Source of the DNA: a virus
Direction: 5' to 3' (one strand)
Virus record (IMG/VR): IMGVR_UViG_3300050821_002162
Span: 1 to 60,542 of that record
DNA length: 60,542 nt
Numbering within the stretch: position 1 is the stretch's first letter; each line of letters opens with the position of its first letter. This document shows, piece by piece, positions 1 to 6,110 of the stretch. Both the position numbers and the translations under genes were made by a program. The notes below the pieces were generated by a model. That model was not told where the DNA came from. It did no database searches and saw only the letters and a list, made by a program, of their open reading frames with translations.

Positions 1-130
1 CGCCGCATCCCACGCCGCAGCCCCCGCCGCAGCCCCCGCCGCATCCCTCGCCGCAGCCCACGCCGCAGCCCCCGCCGCAGCCCCCGCCGCAGCCCACGCC
101 GCATCCCTCGCCGCATCCCTCGCCGCAGCC
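1..130. repeat. 12-bp tandem repeat, left copy
   Basis: About eleven copies of a 12-bp unit of the form GCAGCCCNCGCC or GCATCCCNCGCC run to the junction with unique sequence at 131. The same array ends the window at 60428-60542; the first ~83 nt align to the last ~83 nt with a single A/T difference. On the minus strand the units read as Ala-Ala-(Arg/Trp/Gly)-(Asp/Ala). The repeat is therefore part of a coding sequence and marks where a circular molecule was opened. Confidence 0.95.
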
Positions 131-447
131 GTTATTTGACCGCGAGCGTAAGCGCGAGCAGACTTAATTGCCTCTGCTGGTCGTTGGTCCTTGGGGTAAT
201 GCTTTAGCCAAATGTGCTGGACGTGCTCTGCGCAGTCCGCAGCAAACAGCCTGCAAACTTTGTCGCCTCCATCGACCGCATGATCCAAAGCCCATAGGCA
301 ATCGTCTAGGCCGTTGGTTTCCAAGATTCGAGTCAAAGGCAATTCGGTTGACATACCAAAGCTCTTTCCTAGAGCTTCTCGTAGGTGCTTGTATCGTCCC
401 GCACAAGCGCCTGCATCTTTCAGCTTTTGTAAACTGGTTAGCAGCAT
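1..447 (-). CDS. Imm5-like Ala-rich repeat protein, N-terminal part (continues at window end)
   Basis: The minus frame starting at ATG 447, 2 nt after the stop of the upstream gene, stays open to base 1. It resumes at the right end of the window (60542-60337) once the ~83-nt terminal overlap is allowed for. The N-terminal ~100 residues (KLKDAGAC, RILETNGLDDCLWAL, AIKSARAYARGQ) resemble the helical Imm5-like putative immunity/bacteriocin-associated family. This is followed by an alanine-rich array (AARDAARDAAWAAAG). A start at ATG 354 is also possible but would drop family-like sequence. Similarity is judged by eye; the biochemical role is unknown. An immunity or anti-toxin role is inference. 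Confidence 0.75.
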   Translation of the reverse strand, partial: MLLTSLQKLKDAGACAGRYKHLREALGKSFGMSTELPLTRILETNGLDDCLWALDHAVDGGDKVCRLFAADCAEHVQHIWLKHYPKDQRPAEAIKSARAYARGQITAAARDAARDAAWAAAGAAAGAAAWAAARDAAGAAAGAAAWDAA

Positions 448-449
448 AT

Positions 450-602
450 TTAATAGCCTTTCTCGCGTGGCTTGTAGATGTTCAGAGCGTTGGCGATCCG
501 CCGCGCCATCGTGTGAGAGACTGCTCGGCAAACTATGTCGCAACCGCGCAAGACGAATTGCCTGACCGCGACAAACTTAGGAACTGGTTTCGTTTCGCTC
601 AT
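450..602 (-). CDS. small basic conserved phage protein (50 aa)
   Basis: ATG at 602, stop TAA at 450, encoding a 50-residue basic protein. It ends in SHTMARRIANALNIYKPREKG and begins MSETKPVPKFVAVRQFV. Small phage proteins of the type 'FVVVRxF...S.TMA.RIANALN' are frequent and have no known function. It lies in the leftward operon between the 75-aa winged-helix-like protein and the Imm5-like gene, whose ATG follows its stop by 2 nt, suggesting translational coupling. No strong Shine-Dalgarno sequence is visible. Confidence 0.75.
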   Translation of the reverse strand: MSETKPVPKFVAVRQFVLRGCDIVCRAVSHTMARRIANALNIYKPREKGY

Positions 603-636
603 AGTCTTGTCTTCGTATTACTCCAACTTCGTCTGC

Positions 637-864
637 TCACGATAGCCTGCCTCTCTGCACGAATTCCCTGCCAGCCTGAGTGAGATACCAATCGCTTGCG
701 ATGAAGTGTTCGATTAGTCCCTTTTTTCTCAGCGCCAGCAGGGTCTTCAGTCGATAGTCTTGGGAATACATCGTTCTAGTTTTCATTCTGGCGTCTTTGC
801 CGACATATTCACCAGTCCCTTTTAAGGCGTAGATGGCGAGCAGTTGTGGGCCGGTGATTTTCAT
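637..864 (-). CDS. small winged-helix-like protein (75 aa)
   Basis: A 75-residue protein whose start codon overlaps the stop of the clamp-loader-like gene (861-864, ATGA). The sequence has the cadence of a winged-helix domain: an N-terminal helix (TGPQLLAIYALKGTGEYVG), a second basic helix (DYRLKTLLALRKKGLIEHF) and a C-terminal strand pair (SDWYLTQAGREFVQRGRL). Such restriction-like 'KGLI...YxLTxxG' folds are common in phage. A DNA-binding role is plausible; the target is unknown. Confidence 0.75.
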   Translation of the reverse strand: MKITGPQLLAIYALKGTGEYVGKDARMKTRTMYSQDYRLKTLLALRKKGLIEHFIASDWYLTQAGREFVQRGRLS

Positions 865-1568
865 GCGCTCATCAACTCCGTTTCGAGCCGCATAAGCGAC
901 TCGCGAATGTTGTTGTTGGCTTCTTTCACGATGCGAGCGAAGTTTGGCCGCTCAACCGGATTGTCAGTTTCTGAATCCCAAATACGTTCGAGCAACGCGC
1001 TAGCATCTTTCGCGATCCCGTAGCTTGAGAACTCAAGCAATTGACAGCGCGACATGAAACGATCTTCCAGGTTCGCAATCGAATTTCCGGTGAAAATAAA
1101 AATGGTATTCGGTGGGCGGCTAGTTCCGTCCAATACGCTCAGGAAAGCATCTTGAGCGGCTCGGCTCATGGAATCGGCCTCGTCGGAAAGAACCATGTGC
1201 ATCTTGCTTGGCTTCTGCCAATCTTCCGCGAGTCTCGGAACGTACCAGCATTGTTTTACGAGAGACCGGACGGTTTCAATGTCGCATTCGCGGCTTGGAA
1301 TGTGATGCAGTTCGCACGGCATTTCTTCCGCGATGGCTCTCGCCATTGTCGTTTTTCCGGTGCCACTGGACCCCAGGAAGAAAAGATTGATTGGCTTTGG
1401 GTGCGCGATCAGATTAGCCGCTAGTCGCTTGGCTTTGTCGAGACCAACGAAATCGGAAACTCGCTTCGGTCGATATTTTTCAGTGAGTGGCTGTGGGAAC
1501 TCGAAACTTAGGTTGTTCGCTAAGTCTGAAATTAGACTTTCGCTTGTGAGTTGGAAGGATGCTGCCAT
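861..1568 (-). CDS. clamp-loader-like AAA+ ATPase (RFC/DnaX family)
   Basis: A 235-residue AAA+ protein. It has the RFC-type N-terminus (LTEKYRPKRVSDFVG, 28-42), Walker A GSSGTGKT (66-73), Walker B MVLSDEAD (125-132), sensor-1 Asn162 in FTGNS, and the clamp-loader SRC motif (SRCQ, 173-176). It is shorter than cellular RFC or DnaX and lacks a clear C-terminal collar domain. Known family members load sliding clamps; no phage polymerase or clamp was recognised here, so it would have to act on host partners or do another job. It is the first gene of the leftward operon and has a good promoter 58-86 bp upstream. Confidence 0.9.
   Translation of the reverse strand: MAASFQLTSESLISDLANNLSFEFPQPLTEKYRPKRVSDFVGLDKAKRLAANLIAHPKPINLFFLGSSGTGKTTMARAIAEEMPCELHHIPSRECDIETVRSLVKQCWYVPRLAEDWQKPSKMHMVLSDEADSMSRAAQDAFLSVLDGTSRPPNTIFIFTGNSIANLEDRFMSRCQLLEFSSYGIAKDASALLERIWDSETDNPVERPNFARIVKEANNNIRESLMRLETELMSA
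1524..1537. repeat. dispersed 14-bp motif GTCTGAAATTAGAC, copy 1
   Basis: Exact copy within the 5' coding part of the clamp-loader-like gene; here the arms extend to AAGTCT/AGACTT. Identical copies occur at 6866-6879 and 48111-48124, with close variants at 2359, 16098 and 58982. Confidence 0.7.
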
Positions 1569-1625
1569 AATCTCTTCTCCGTTTGGTTCGGATGTACGGG
1601 ATAACTTCCCGCTGCTACAGTCATA

Positions 1626-1654
1626 TTCTTAGCAAAGTAAGAATTCTTTGTCAA
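1626..1654 (-). promoter_or_regulatory. leftward promoter for the clamp-loader operon
   Basis: On the minus strand a perfect -35 TTGACA (1654-1649) is followed by a 17-nt spacer and TAAGAA (1631-1626); with an 18-nt spacer AAGAAT fits 4 of 6. The spacer contains the 10-bp palindrome AAGAATTCTT, a possible repressor site. It lies upstream of the ATG at 1568 and divergent from the 1917 operon. Confidence 0.6.
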
Positions 1655-1800
1655 GCTAATTCGTAATAAAGTCAGAAAATAAATCGAATCCGATAAGTTT
1701 TTAGTCCCTTGTCGTGCGGGCCTTGAGCGCCCATGAACGGTCAGCCGGGAGCATCGGAAAATTTCCCGCATTTTTTCCGACGTAAGAAGTACACGCATCG

Positions 1801-1877
1801 TTTCCGGTACGGAACTGTACAGGGTAAAACTTTCCTATTGACACGTGTGCTATAATCTACTTTCCAGTACACCGGAA
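1801..1877. promoter_or_regulatory. putative operators flanking the rightward early promoter
   Basis: A 10-bp direct repeat TTTCCRGTAC occurs at 1801-1810 and 1861-1870, exactly 60 bp apart on either side of the promoter. Each copy is part of an inverted repeat: TTCCG-GTA-CGGAA at 1802-1814 and TTCC...GGAA at 1862-1877. This arrangement suggests a repressor binding both sides of the promoter. The protein is not identified. Confidence 0.45.
1838..1856 (+). promoter_or_regulatory. extended -10 promoter for the AAA+/DUF1257 operon
   Basis: A perfect TATAAT at 1851-1856 is preceded by TGC, giving an extended -10 (TGN-TATAAT). A TTGACA lies at 1838-1843, but the 7-nt spacing is far too short for a standard -35, so the extended -10 is the likelier recognition element. 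The TTGACACGTG string also occurs in the leftward promoter at 57.1 kb, where the spacer is 17 nt. Confidence 0.6.
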
Positions 1878-1878
1878 G

Positions 1879-1892
1879 CGGGTAGTAACCCG
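1879..1892 (+). promoter_or_regulatory. small hairpin in the 5' leader
   Basis: CGGGT-AGTA-ACCCG forms a 5-bp stem with a 4-nt loop in the untranslated leader. It ends 14 nt before the ribosome-binding site AGAGGA (1907-1912) of the 1917 gene. Confidence 0.35.
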
Positions 1893-1916
1893 TAAACTCT
1901 GATAACAGAGGACGTT

Positions 1917-3398
1917 ATGACAAAGTTCCAAACTCAATTTAGAACTGCGAGGCGGGCAGGCACTCCTATTATAGTGGTCCGGAGTGCCGATTCTGTCTCA
2001 AGTGTCCAAAGCGTAATCTCTGCTTTGAACGGAAAGCAAGATGCAATCCCATTGCTCCAATGGGATGTAATGCGCGGACTCCAGGGCATAAACGAACTTG
2101 GCAAGCAAACCACAGCCGATGTTCTAAACGGACAGCTCGCCGAAATGGTAAGCGCTCGTCCAACCGATTGCCTTGGGTTAGCTCAGAACCTTCCGGCAGA
2201 CTGCATTCTCTTCGCACACAACCTGCAACTATTTTGGTCCGATGCGCCTGTTATCCAAGCCGTGCTCAACCTCAGAGATCGTTTCAAGGGTAATGGCTCT
2301 ATGCTGGTTTCCCTTGCGGTATCAGGAAGCACTCTTCCCGCTGAACTAACGGAGCACAGTCTAATTTTAGACGAAGCACTCCCGAGCGCTGAGGAATTGG
2401 CCTGCATCGTCGCTGAAACTTTCAAGGCGGCAGAACTTCCACCCCCCTCGGGAACTGCCAGCACAAACGCTGTAGACGCTGTTACAGGGCTATCAGCGTT
2501 TGCAGCAGAGCAGAGCTTAAGTCTTTCGATCTCTCGCGAGGGTTTCAACCTTTCCGAGTGCTGGGAGCGTAAGCGCAAGATGATTGAACAAACTCCAGGG
2601 CTACAAGTATGGTCCGGAAAAGAGACCTTCGCGGACCTTGGCGGACTGGATCAGTTCAAGAAGTACGTTACCGCTATATTTCAGGGAAACGACGCCCCGA
2701 AATGTGCGGTCTTTATGGATGAGATAGAAAAAGCCGTCGCGCAAGATGCGGGCAATTCAACTAAGACAGAACTAATCGGCATTCTGCTTTCTTGGTTTGC
2801 AGACCGCGAGGCGGACGGCTTAATCCTGCTCGGAGTACCAGGTGCGGGAAAATCGCAAGGTGTCAAAGCGATTGCCAACGAATTCGCGGTCCCCGTCATC
2901 TCCGCCAACGTTGCAGCAATGCAGGATCAGTTCGTTGGCAATTCAAATAAAAACTTACGCAAAGCGCTCGCGACAATAGACGCCATGAGCAATGGCAAGC
3001 CGTGCGTGTTTGCTACCTGTAACAAACTAGATTCTCTCTCTCCCGAATTGCGGCGCCGCTTTACGCTCGGAACTTTCTTCTTTGACCTTCCAACGAAGGA
3101 AGAGCGGTCTGCAATCTGGGATATTTACCTTGCGAAATACGGACCAACTAAAGGTCCGTTTCCCCAGGATGAAGGTTGGACGGGCGCAGAGATAAAAGAG
3201 TGCTGCAAAAAAGCGTATCGCCTGAATTTGTCTCTCTCCGAATCCGCGAAGTACATCGTTCCCGTTTCCAAGTCTTCAGCGGAAACCATAAAAGCACTCC
3301 GCCTGCAGGCTAGCGGAAAATTCTTGAGTGCTACAGACGCCGGTGTTTATCGCTACGAGGAGCAAGCCGTAGCTACCGGAAGAAAGATCAGGGATTGA
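1917..3398 (+). CDS. AAA+ ATPase with permuted Walker motifs
   Basis: A 493-residue protein. Residues 1-230 resemble the N-terminal alpha/beta part of Ycf46-like ATPases (ADCILFAHNLQLF, 94-106). The AAA core is out of normal order: a Walker B-like CAVFMDEIEKA (263-273) comes before Walker A GVPGAGKS (306-313). Sensor-1 (ATCN, 366-369) and the arginine-finger segment ELRRRF (377-382) then follow with no acidic Walker B between. In canonical AAA+ proteins Walker B lies ~55 residues after Walker A. The core is otherwise well conserved, so this is a real permutation rather than decay. It starts at ATG 1917 behind AGAGGA and heads a four-gene operon with DUF1257-, DUF2997- and DUF3150-like proteins. 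Function unknown; probably the motor of that module. Confidence 0.9.
   Translation: MTKFQTQFRTARRAGTPIIVVRSADSVSSVQSVISALNGKQDAIPLLQWDVMRGLQGINELGKQTTADVLNGQLAEMVSARPTDCLGLAQNLPADCILFAHNLQLFWSDAPVIQAVLNLRDRFKGNGSMLVSLAVSGSTLPAELTEHSLILDEALPSAEELACIVAETFKAAELPPPSGTASTNAVDAVTGLSAFAAEQSLSLSISREGFNLSECWERKRKMIEQTPGLQVWSGKETFADLGGLDQFKKYVTAIFQGNDAPKCAVFMDEIEKAVAQDAGNSTKTELIGILLSWFADREADGLILLGVPGAGKSQGVKAIANEFAVPVISANVAAMQDQFVGNSNKNLRKALATIDAMSNGKPCVFATCNKLDSLSPELRRRFTLGTFFFDLPTKEERSAIWDIYLAKYGPTKGPFPQDEGWTGAEIKECCKKAYRLNLSLSESAKYIVPVSKSSAETIKALRLQASGKFLSATDAGVYRYEEQAVATGRKIRD
2359..2372. repeat. variant of the dispersed motif (GTCTAATTTTAGAC)
   Basis: Within the AAA+ gene. The arms GTCTAA/TTAGAC pair perfectly around TT. 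It differs at one position from the reverse complement of the exact 14-bp motif. Confidence 0.5.
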
Positions 3399-3399
3399 C

Positions 3400-3723
3400 A
3401 TGCCGTGCTACACAAACAATATCGCTACCGTGGAATTCGGGAAAAACACCGATCTCGATTTATTGGCGCTCGCCATGAAGGAGATCGGAGAGACGGTTTA
3501 CTCTCGAACGGCAACGACACTAGACGCCTATGCCGTTCGTTTCAAAGATGGCAAATTGGAGTATGACGCGGATAACTTTACCCTCGCGCAAGTCGCGAAC
3601 CTAAAGCGCGCATACTCCGAGCAAGTAATCACACAGACCGCGAAAAGAAACGGATGGCAATTGTCATGGTCCGTAAACGCTAGCGGCAACAGGCAAGCCG
3701 AAGTACTGAGGGTTTCCCGATGA
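3400..3723 (+). CDS. DUF1257/Ycf35-like protein
   Basis: A 107-residue protein starting at ATG 3400, immediately after the AAA+ gene. The pattern of an N-terminal beta-strand, a helix (DLLALAMKEIGETVYSRT), then YDADNFTLAQVANLKRAYSEQ and a basic C-terminal strand matches the small DUF1257 (chloroplast Ycf35) family, which often sits beside Ycf46-type ATPases and DUF2997 proteins. The overlap with the next gene (GATGACAA) implies coupled translation. Family assignment is by pattern and context; no biochemical function is known. Confidence 0.7.
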   Translation: MPCYTNNIATVEFGKNTDLDLLALAMKEIGETVYSRTATTLDAYAVRFKDGKLEYDADNFTLAQVANLKRAYSEQVITQTAKRNGWQLSWSVNASGNRQAEVLRVSR

Positions 3724-3971
3724 CAAACGATAAGCTCACACTTGAAATACTCCAGGACGGGACAATCAAGTCAACAGCGGACGGCATTTCAGCCGCGAAT
3801 CACGATAACGCGGAAAGTTTTCTCCGCAATGTCTCAACCCTTGCCGGTGGAAAAGTAACGCGGACCTTGCGGACGGATCTTCGCCCGGAAGAGCTTCGCC
3901 GAGCGCTCGAAGAGCATAAGAAAGATGGTCACACCCACACTCATTCAGACGGAACCACACACAAACACTAA
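3720..3971 (+). CDS. DUF2997-like protein with His-rich tail
   Basis: An 83-residue protein starting 4 nt inside the previous gene. The N-terminal half (LTLEILQDGTIKSTADGIS followed by an ESFLRN helix) has the shape of DUF2997: two strands and a helix. The C-terminus is unusual, HTHTHSDGTTHKH, with six histidines in 13 residues, and could bind metal ions. It completes the AAA/DUF1257/DUF2997 set. Confidence 0.7.
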   Translation: MTNDKLTLEILQDGTIKSTADGISAANHDNAESFLRNVSTLAGGKVTRTLRTDLRPEELRRALEEHKKDGHTHTHSDGTTHKH

Positions 3972-3985
3972 AACTGGAGAACAGC

Positions 3986-4903
3986 ATGTCAACCGCAACA
4001 ATGAATCCGGCAGTAGACACGCAAGGTGCAAACCTTGCACGTGAAACCGTATGTATCGCGGTTTCGTTTGGTCTCTTGGGTAACTCCAAGAAAGTCGCGA
4101 ATTCCGCCGTGGAAGTCGATGCGGATAAGAGCCTAATCAAAGTATCGAAACAGCTCTTGGAATCGAAAGAGCTGGATGCGATCAGGAAAGCGGACGGAGA
4201 GCTTCGCCGATACTTATACGATATGTGCTTGCCGTTCGACATCGGCATTTACCTTTTGCCCGTCAAACTCATTCCAATGGTAGACAACAAACTCCGGCAG
4301 TACCAGGGCGACCGCGAAATACTGGTTGAGAATTTCCTCGCAGTCTATTCCTCGCTTTGCCGGACGGCGGAAGAAAATCTGCGGTCTCTCTTCAACCCTC
4401 GCGACTATCCACCGGAAAGTGTAGTGCGCTCGAAATTCTCTTTCCAATGGCGTTACATCTCTTTCGGTACACCAGAAGCGCTGAAAGCGATCTCTGCAGG
4501 AATGTTCGAGGAAGAGCGAACCAAGGCAGCTCAGCGTATGGAGGAAGCTTCCTCGGAGATTACCGCCGTCATGCGCTCAACTATGGCGGAGCTGGTCTCT
4601 CACTTGCGGGATCGTCTCACTCCAGGGGCGGACGGGAAACCCAAGATTCTTCGCGATACAGCCGTTACGAACCTTACTGACTTCCTTAAAACGTTCGATC
4701 TCCGCAACGTCACAAACGACACGGACCTTGCCGAAACCGTGGCGAAATGCCGGAAGATTCTTGCCGATACTCCAGACATGGAAGTGTTACGCAATGTTGC
4801 GAGTTATCGCGCCAAGGTCCAATCTGACATGAACGCGATTTCCCAGGAACTTGACAAGCTAGTCGCGGAGAAACCCTCGCGTAAGTTCCGCTTGGATGAC
4901 TAG
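3986..4903 (+). CDS. DUF3150-like protein of the AAA+ module
   Basis: A 305-residue, mainly helical protein starting at ATG 3986 behind GGAG. It has a conserved-looking N-terminal block (GLLGNSKKV, LIKVSKQLLESKELDAIRK, FDIGIYLLPVKLIP) and long helices with no catalytic motif, probably partly coiled coil (DMNAISQELDKLVAEK at the end). Proteins with this layout (DUF3150-like) accompany AAA+ ATPases in phage and bacterial operons. Its role as substrate adaptor or effector of the upstream ATPase is inference from co-transcription. A terminator follows 30 nt after its stop. Confidence 0.65.
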   Translation: MSTATMNPAVDTQGANLARETVCIAVSFGLLGNSKKVANSAVEVDADKSLIKVSKQLLESKELDAIRKADGELRRYLYDMCLPFDIGIYLLPVKLIPMVDNKLRQYQGDREILVENFLAVYSSLCRTAEENLRSLFNPRDYPPESVVRSKFSFQWRYISFGTPEALKAISAGMFEEERTKAAQRMEEASSEITAVMRSTMAELVSHLRDRLTPGADGKPKILRDTAVTNLTDFLKTFDLRNVTNDTDLAETVAKCRKILADTPDMEVLRNVASYRAKVQSDMNAISQELDKLVAEKPSRKFRLDD

Positions 4904-5187
4904 CGCGGCAAGTCTTCCTCGGTACTTCCTTCCACCCTAGAGACCTTCCCACCCTCTAGGGTGTTTTCTTGCTCGCTTCCCGATTGCGAATCACTTGCAG
5001 ATTGCCCGCTATTCGCCATTACAAGCGCTCTGAGCGCTCGCAACTCTTCTCTCTGTCTATTCCGTCTCTCTTTCTGCAGTTCGCTCTTGCAGGCCGTGCA
5101 ATATCTTCCCCACTCCGGATGTTCATTCGTTCCACCACACCTAGAACAAGCCCCGTTCCTGTACTTTGGCGGATTACCTGACTGCAT
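4900..5187 (-). CDS. small zinc-ribbon protein (95 aa)
   Basis: The leftward ATG at 5187 has a Shine-Dalgarno GGAG 4 nt upstream, which favours it over the longer TTG start at 5229. The N-terminal half contains a four-cysteine ribbon (CSRCGG...YCTACKSE) followed by a strongly basic helix (LQKERRNRQREELRALR), a typical nucleic-acid-binding arrangement. The C-terminal third is acidic and low in complexity and is encoded across the opposite-strand terminator hairpin. Its stop overlaps the end of the 3986 gene by 4 nt. Confidence 0.7.
   Translation of the reverse strand: MQSGNPPKYRNGACSRCGGTNEHPEWGRYCTACKSELQKERRNRQREELRALRALVMANSGQSASDSQSGSEQENTLEGGKVSRVEGSTEEDLPR
4933..4970 (+). terminator. 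rho-independent terminator of the AAA+ operon
   Basis: A perfect 10-bp stem, CACCCTAGAG (4933-4942) with CTCTAGGGTG (4954-4963), 11-nt loop, followed by TTTTCTT. It lies 30 nt downstream of the DUF3150-like gene and inside the 3' coding end of the convergent zinc-ribbon gene. Confidence 0.85.
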
Positions 5188-5284
5188 ACATCTCCAGTCT
5201 GAAGCTACATCCGTTCCTCGCGGAAACAATGTAGCTTCACGTAAACTTGCGTCAAACCCATCTTGCTCGTTCCAGGGACGGCAA

Positions 5285-5443
5285 AGCGCTTCGATTAGTC
5301 GCCTGTCGTTTTATTCTCCCGTCGTGTCAAGCTCGCCTCGCCTCGCGTTAGATGTTAGCGGTCTCTTAGCGCTCGATTCGCGGACCTTTGGCGCTCGATT
5401 CGCGACAACCAAAGCGCTTGCAAGAGCCATGTTATTGAGCGCT
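5285..5443. repeat. helically phased AGCGCT cluster and 14-bp direct repeat
   Basis: AGCGCT occurs at 5285, 5368, 5413 and 5438, and GGCGCT at 5390, so the last four are spaced 22, 23 and 25 bp. The 14-mer GCGCTCGATTCGCG is repeated exactly at 5369-5382 and 5391-5404. The pattern recalls iterons or a multi-site operator in a non-coding region. Confidence 0.5.
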
Positions 5444-5522
5444 ATGGTCCGTGCGCGTAATTGTAAGTTAGTTGTCACTGTGTTTGTAGTCGTTCCAGGC
5501 GCATAGTCGGACCGGAAAGGTT

Positions 5523-5570
5523 GTCCGCGCCCAGGCCCCGGCGTGACGGCGTGGACGGCTTTTTTCTTTC
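5523..5570 (+). terminator. possible rho-independent terminator
   Basis: GTCCGCGC (5523-5530) can pair with GCGTGGAC (5549-5556), with one G-T wobble. GGCTTTTTTCTTTC follows. The long GC-rich loop makes the call uncertain, and no upstream gene on this strand is evident. Confidence 0.35.
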
Positions 5571-5616
5571 CTGTGCGGGAGAAAAAATAAATTTGGTACA
5601 CAGTCCCACTTTAGAT

Positions 5617-5651
5617 TTGACTGGTACAGTGCGCCATGGTACAGTGCGCCA
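5617..5651 (+). promoter_or_regulatory. putative promoter overlapped by a 15-bp-period direct repeat
   Basis: TTGACT (5617-5622), 17-nt spacer, TACAGT (5640-5645). The 14-mer GGTACAGTGCGCCA is repeated exactly at 5623-5636 and 5638-5651, covering the spacer and the -10 element, as expected for an operator. A related GGTACACAGTCCCA lies at 5594. The start of the next frame (GTG 5652) would be nearly leaderless. Confidence 0.45.
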
Positions 5652-6110
5652 GTGATTGAACTGGTTGAATTGATTGCGTGGCGTTGTACGGTGTGCGGGT
5701 GGAAGTGGTTTGACCGCAAGGCTGGAGTACAGCCGAGCAGGTGTCCGAGCAGGAAGTGTAGAAAACTTGGGACGACGAAAGATGGAGGCGTAGATGGAAG
5801 TGGATTACCGGATAGAAGTTCTGAAAACGTTGTGCCGAGAAGCAAACCAATTGTGCGACGAGTGCCGACTGAGGCAGACACAAGCAGAGATGGACCACAT
5901 CAAGGCAGCAGACCGTCTGGGGATGTTGCGGACACTCTTGGAGGCGGCGGAAGAGGAACGGAACGAGGGGGAGCAGAAGAAAATGGAGGGGATGTTGAGA
6001 CCTCGGTAAAAACTCCAAAGTGTCCCGATGATGGCGAACTTATGGTCTGGAACAAGATCACGAAGCGGTGGGTCTGCGAGTGTGGATACCAAGGCAAGAA
6101 AACCTCTTGA
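5652..6110 (+). CDS. double zinc-ribbon protein with low-complexity middle
   Basis: A 152-residue frame from GTG 5652. Cysteine pairs occur at the N-terminus (CTVCGWKWF...CPSRKC) and at the C-terminus (CPDDGELMVW...WVCECGYQGKK). The ~75 residues between are Gly/Arg/Glu-rich and look like a by-product of the nested gene at 5794-6009, which occupies the same DNA in another frame. No Shine-Dalgarno is visible, so initiation may be leaderless from the promoter just upstream. Role unknown; a nucleic-acid-binding ribbon is plausible. Confidence 0.6.
   Translation: MIELVELIAWRCTVCGWKWFDRKAGVQPSRCPSRKCRKLGTTKDGGVDGSGLPDRSSENVVPRSKPIVRRVPTEADTSRDGPHQGSRPSGDVADTLGGGGRGTERGGAEENGGDVETSVKTPKCPDDGELMVWNKITKRWVCECGYQGKKTS
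5794..6009 (+). CDS. nested helical protein (71 aa) inside the 5652 gene
   Basis: ATG 5794 is preceded by a clear Shine-Dalgarno (GGAGG with 5-nt spacing). The 71-residue product is strongly helical and heptad-like (LCDECRLRQTQAEMDHIKA, LRTLLEAAEEERNEGEQ), with a CxxC pair. It is read in a different frame from the 152-aa zinc-ribbon protein and lies wholly inside it. The better codon sense and ribosome site argue that this frame is expressed. Function unknown. Confidence 0.6.
   Translation: MEVDYRIEVLKTLCREANQLCDECRLRQTQAEMDHIKAADRLGMLRTLLEAAEEERNEGEQKKMEGMLRPR

Larger units (their letters stand above)
5188..5651. other. non-coding stretch with phased repeats
   Basis: No convincing gene is seen in this 464-nt stretch between the leftward zinc-ribbon gene and the rightward 5652 gene; the open frames look like low-complexity chance reading. 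It holds a cluster of AGCGCT palindromes, a 14-bp direct repeat, a possible terminator near 5523-5570, and a 15-bp-period repeat over the next promoter. Confidence 0.6.

Noticed and set aside
1-130. Tandem repeats at the ends as a CRISPR array
   Set aside because: The units are contiguous 12-mers with no spacers, and they are in frame with a coding sequence.
1838-1856. TTGACA/TATAAT at 1838-1856 as a standard sigma-70 promoter
   Set aside because: The spacing is only 7 nt; the extended -10 explains the site better.
4961-5506. Rightward 181-codon frame at 4961-5506
   Set aside because: It is antisense to a zinc-ribbon gene with a good start, and its composition is not protein-like.
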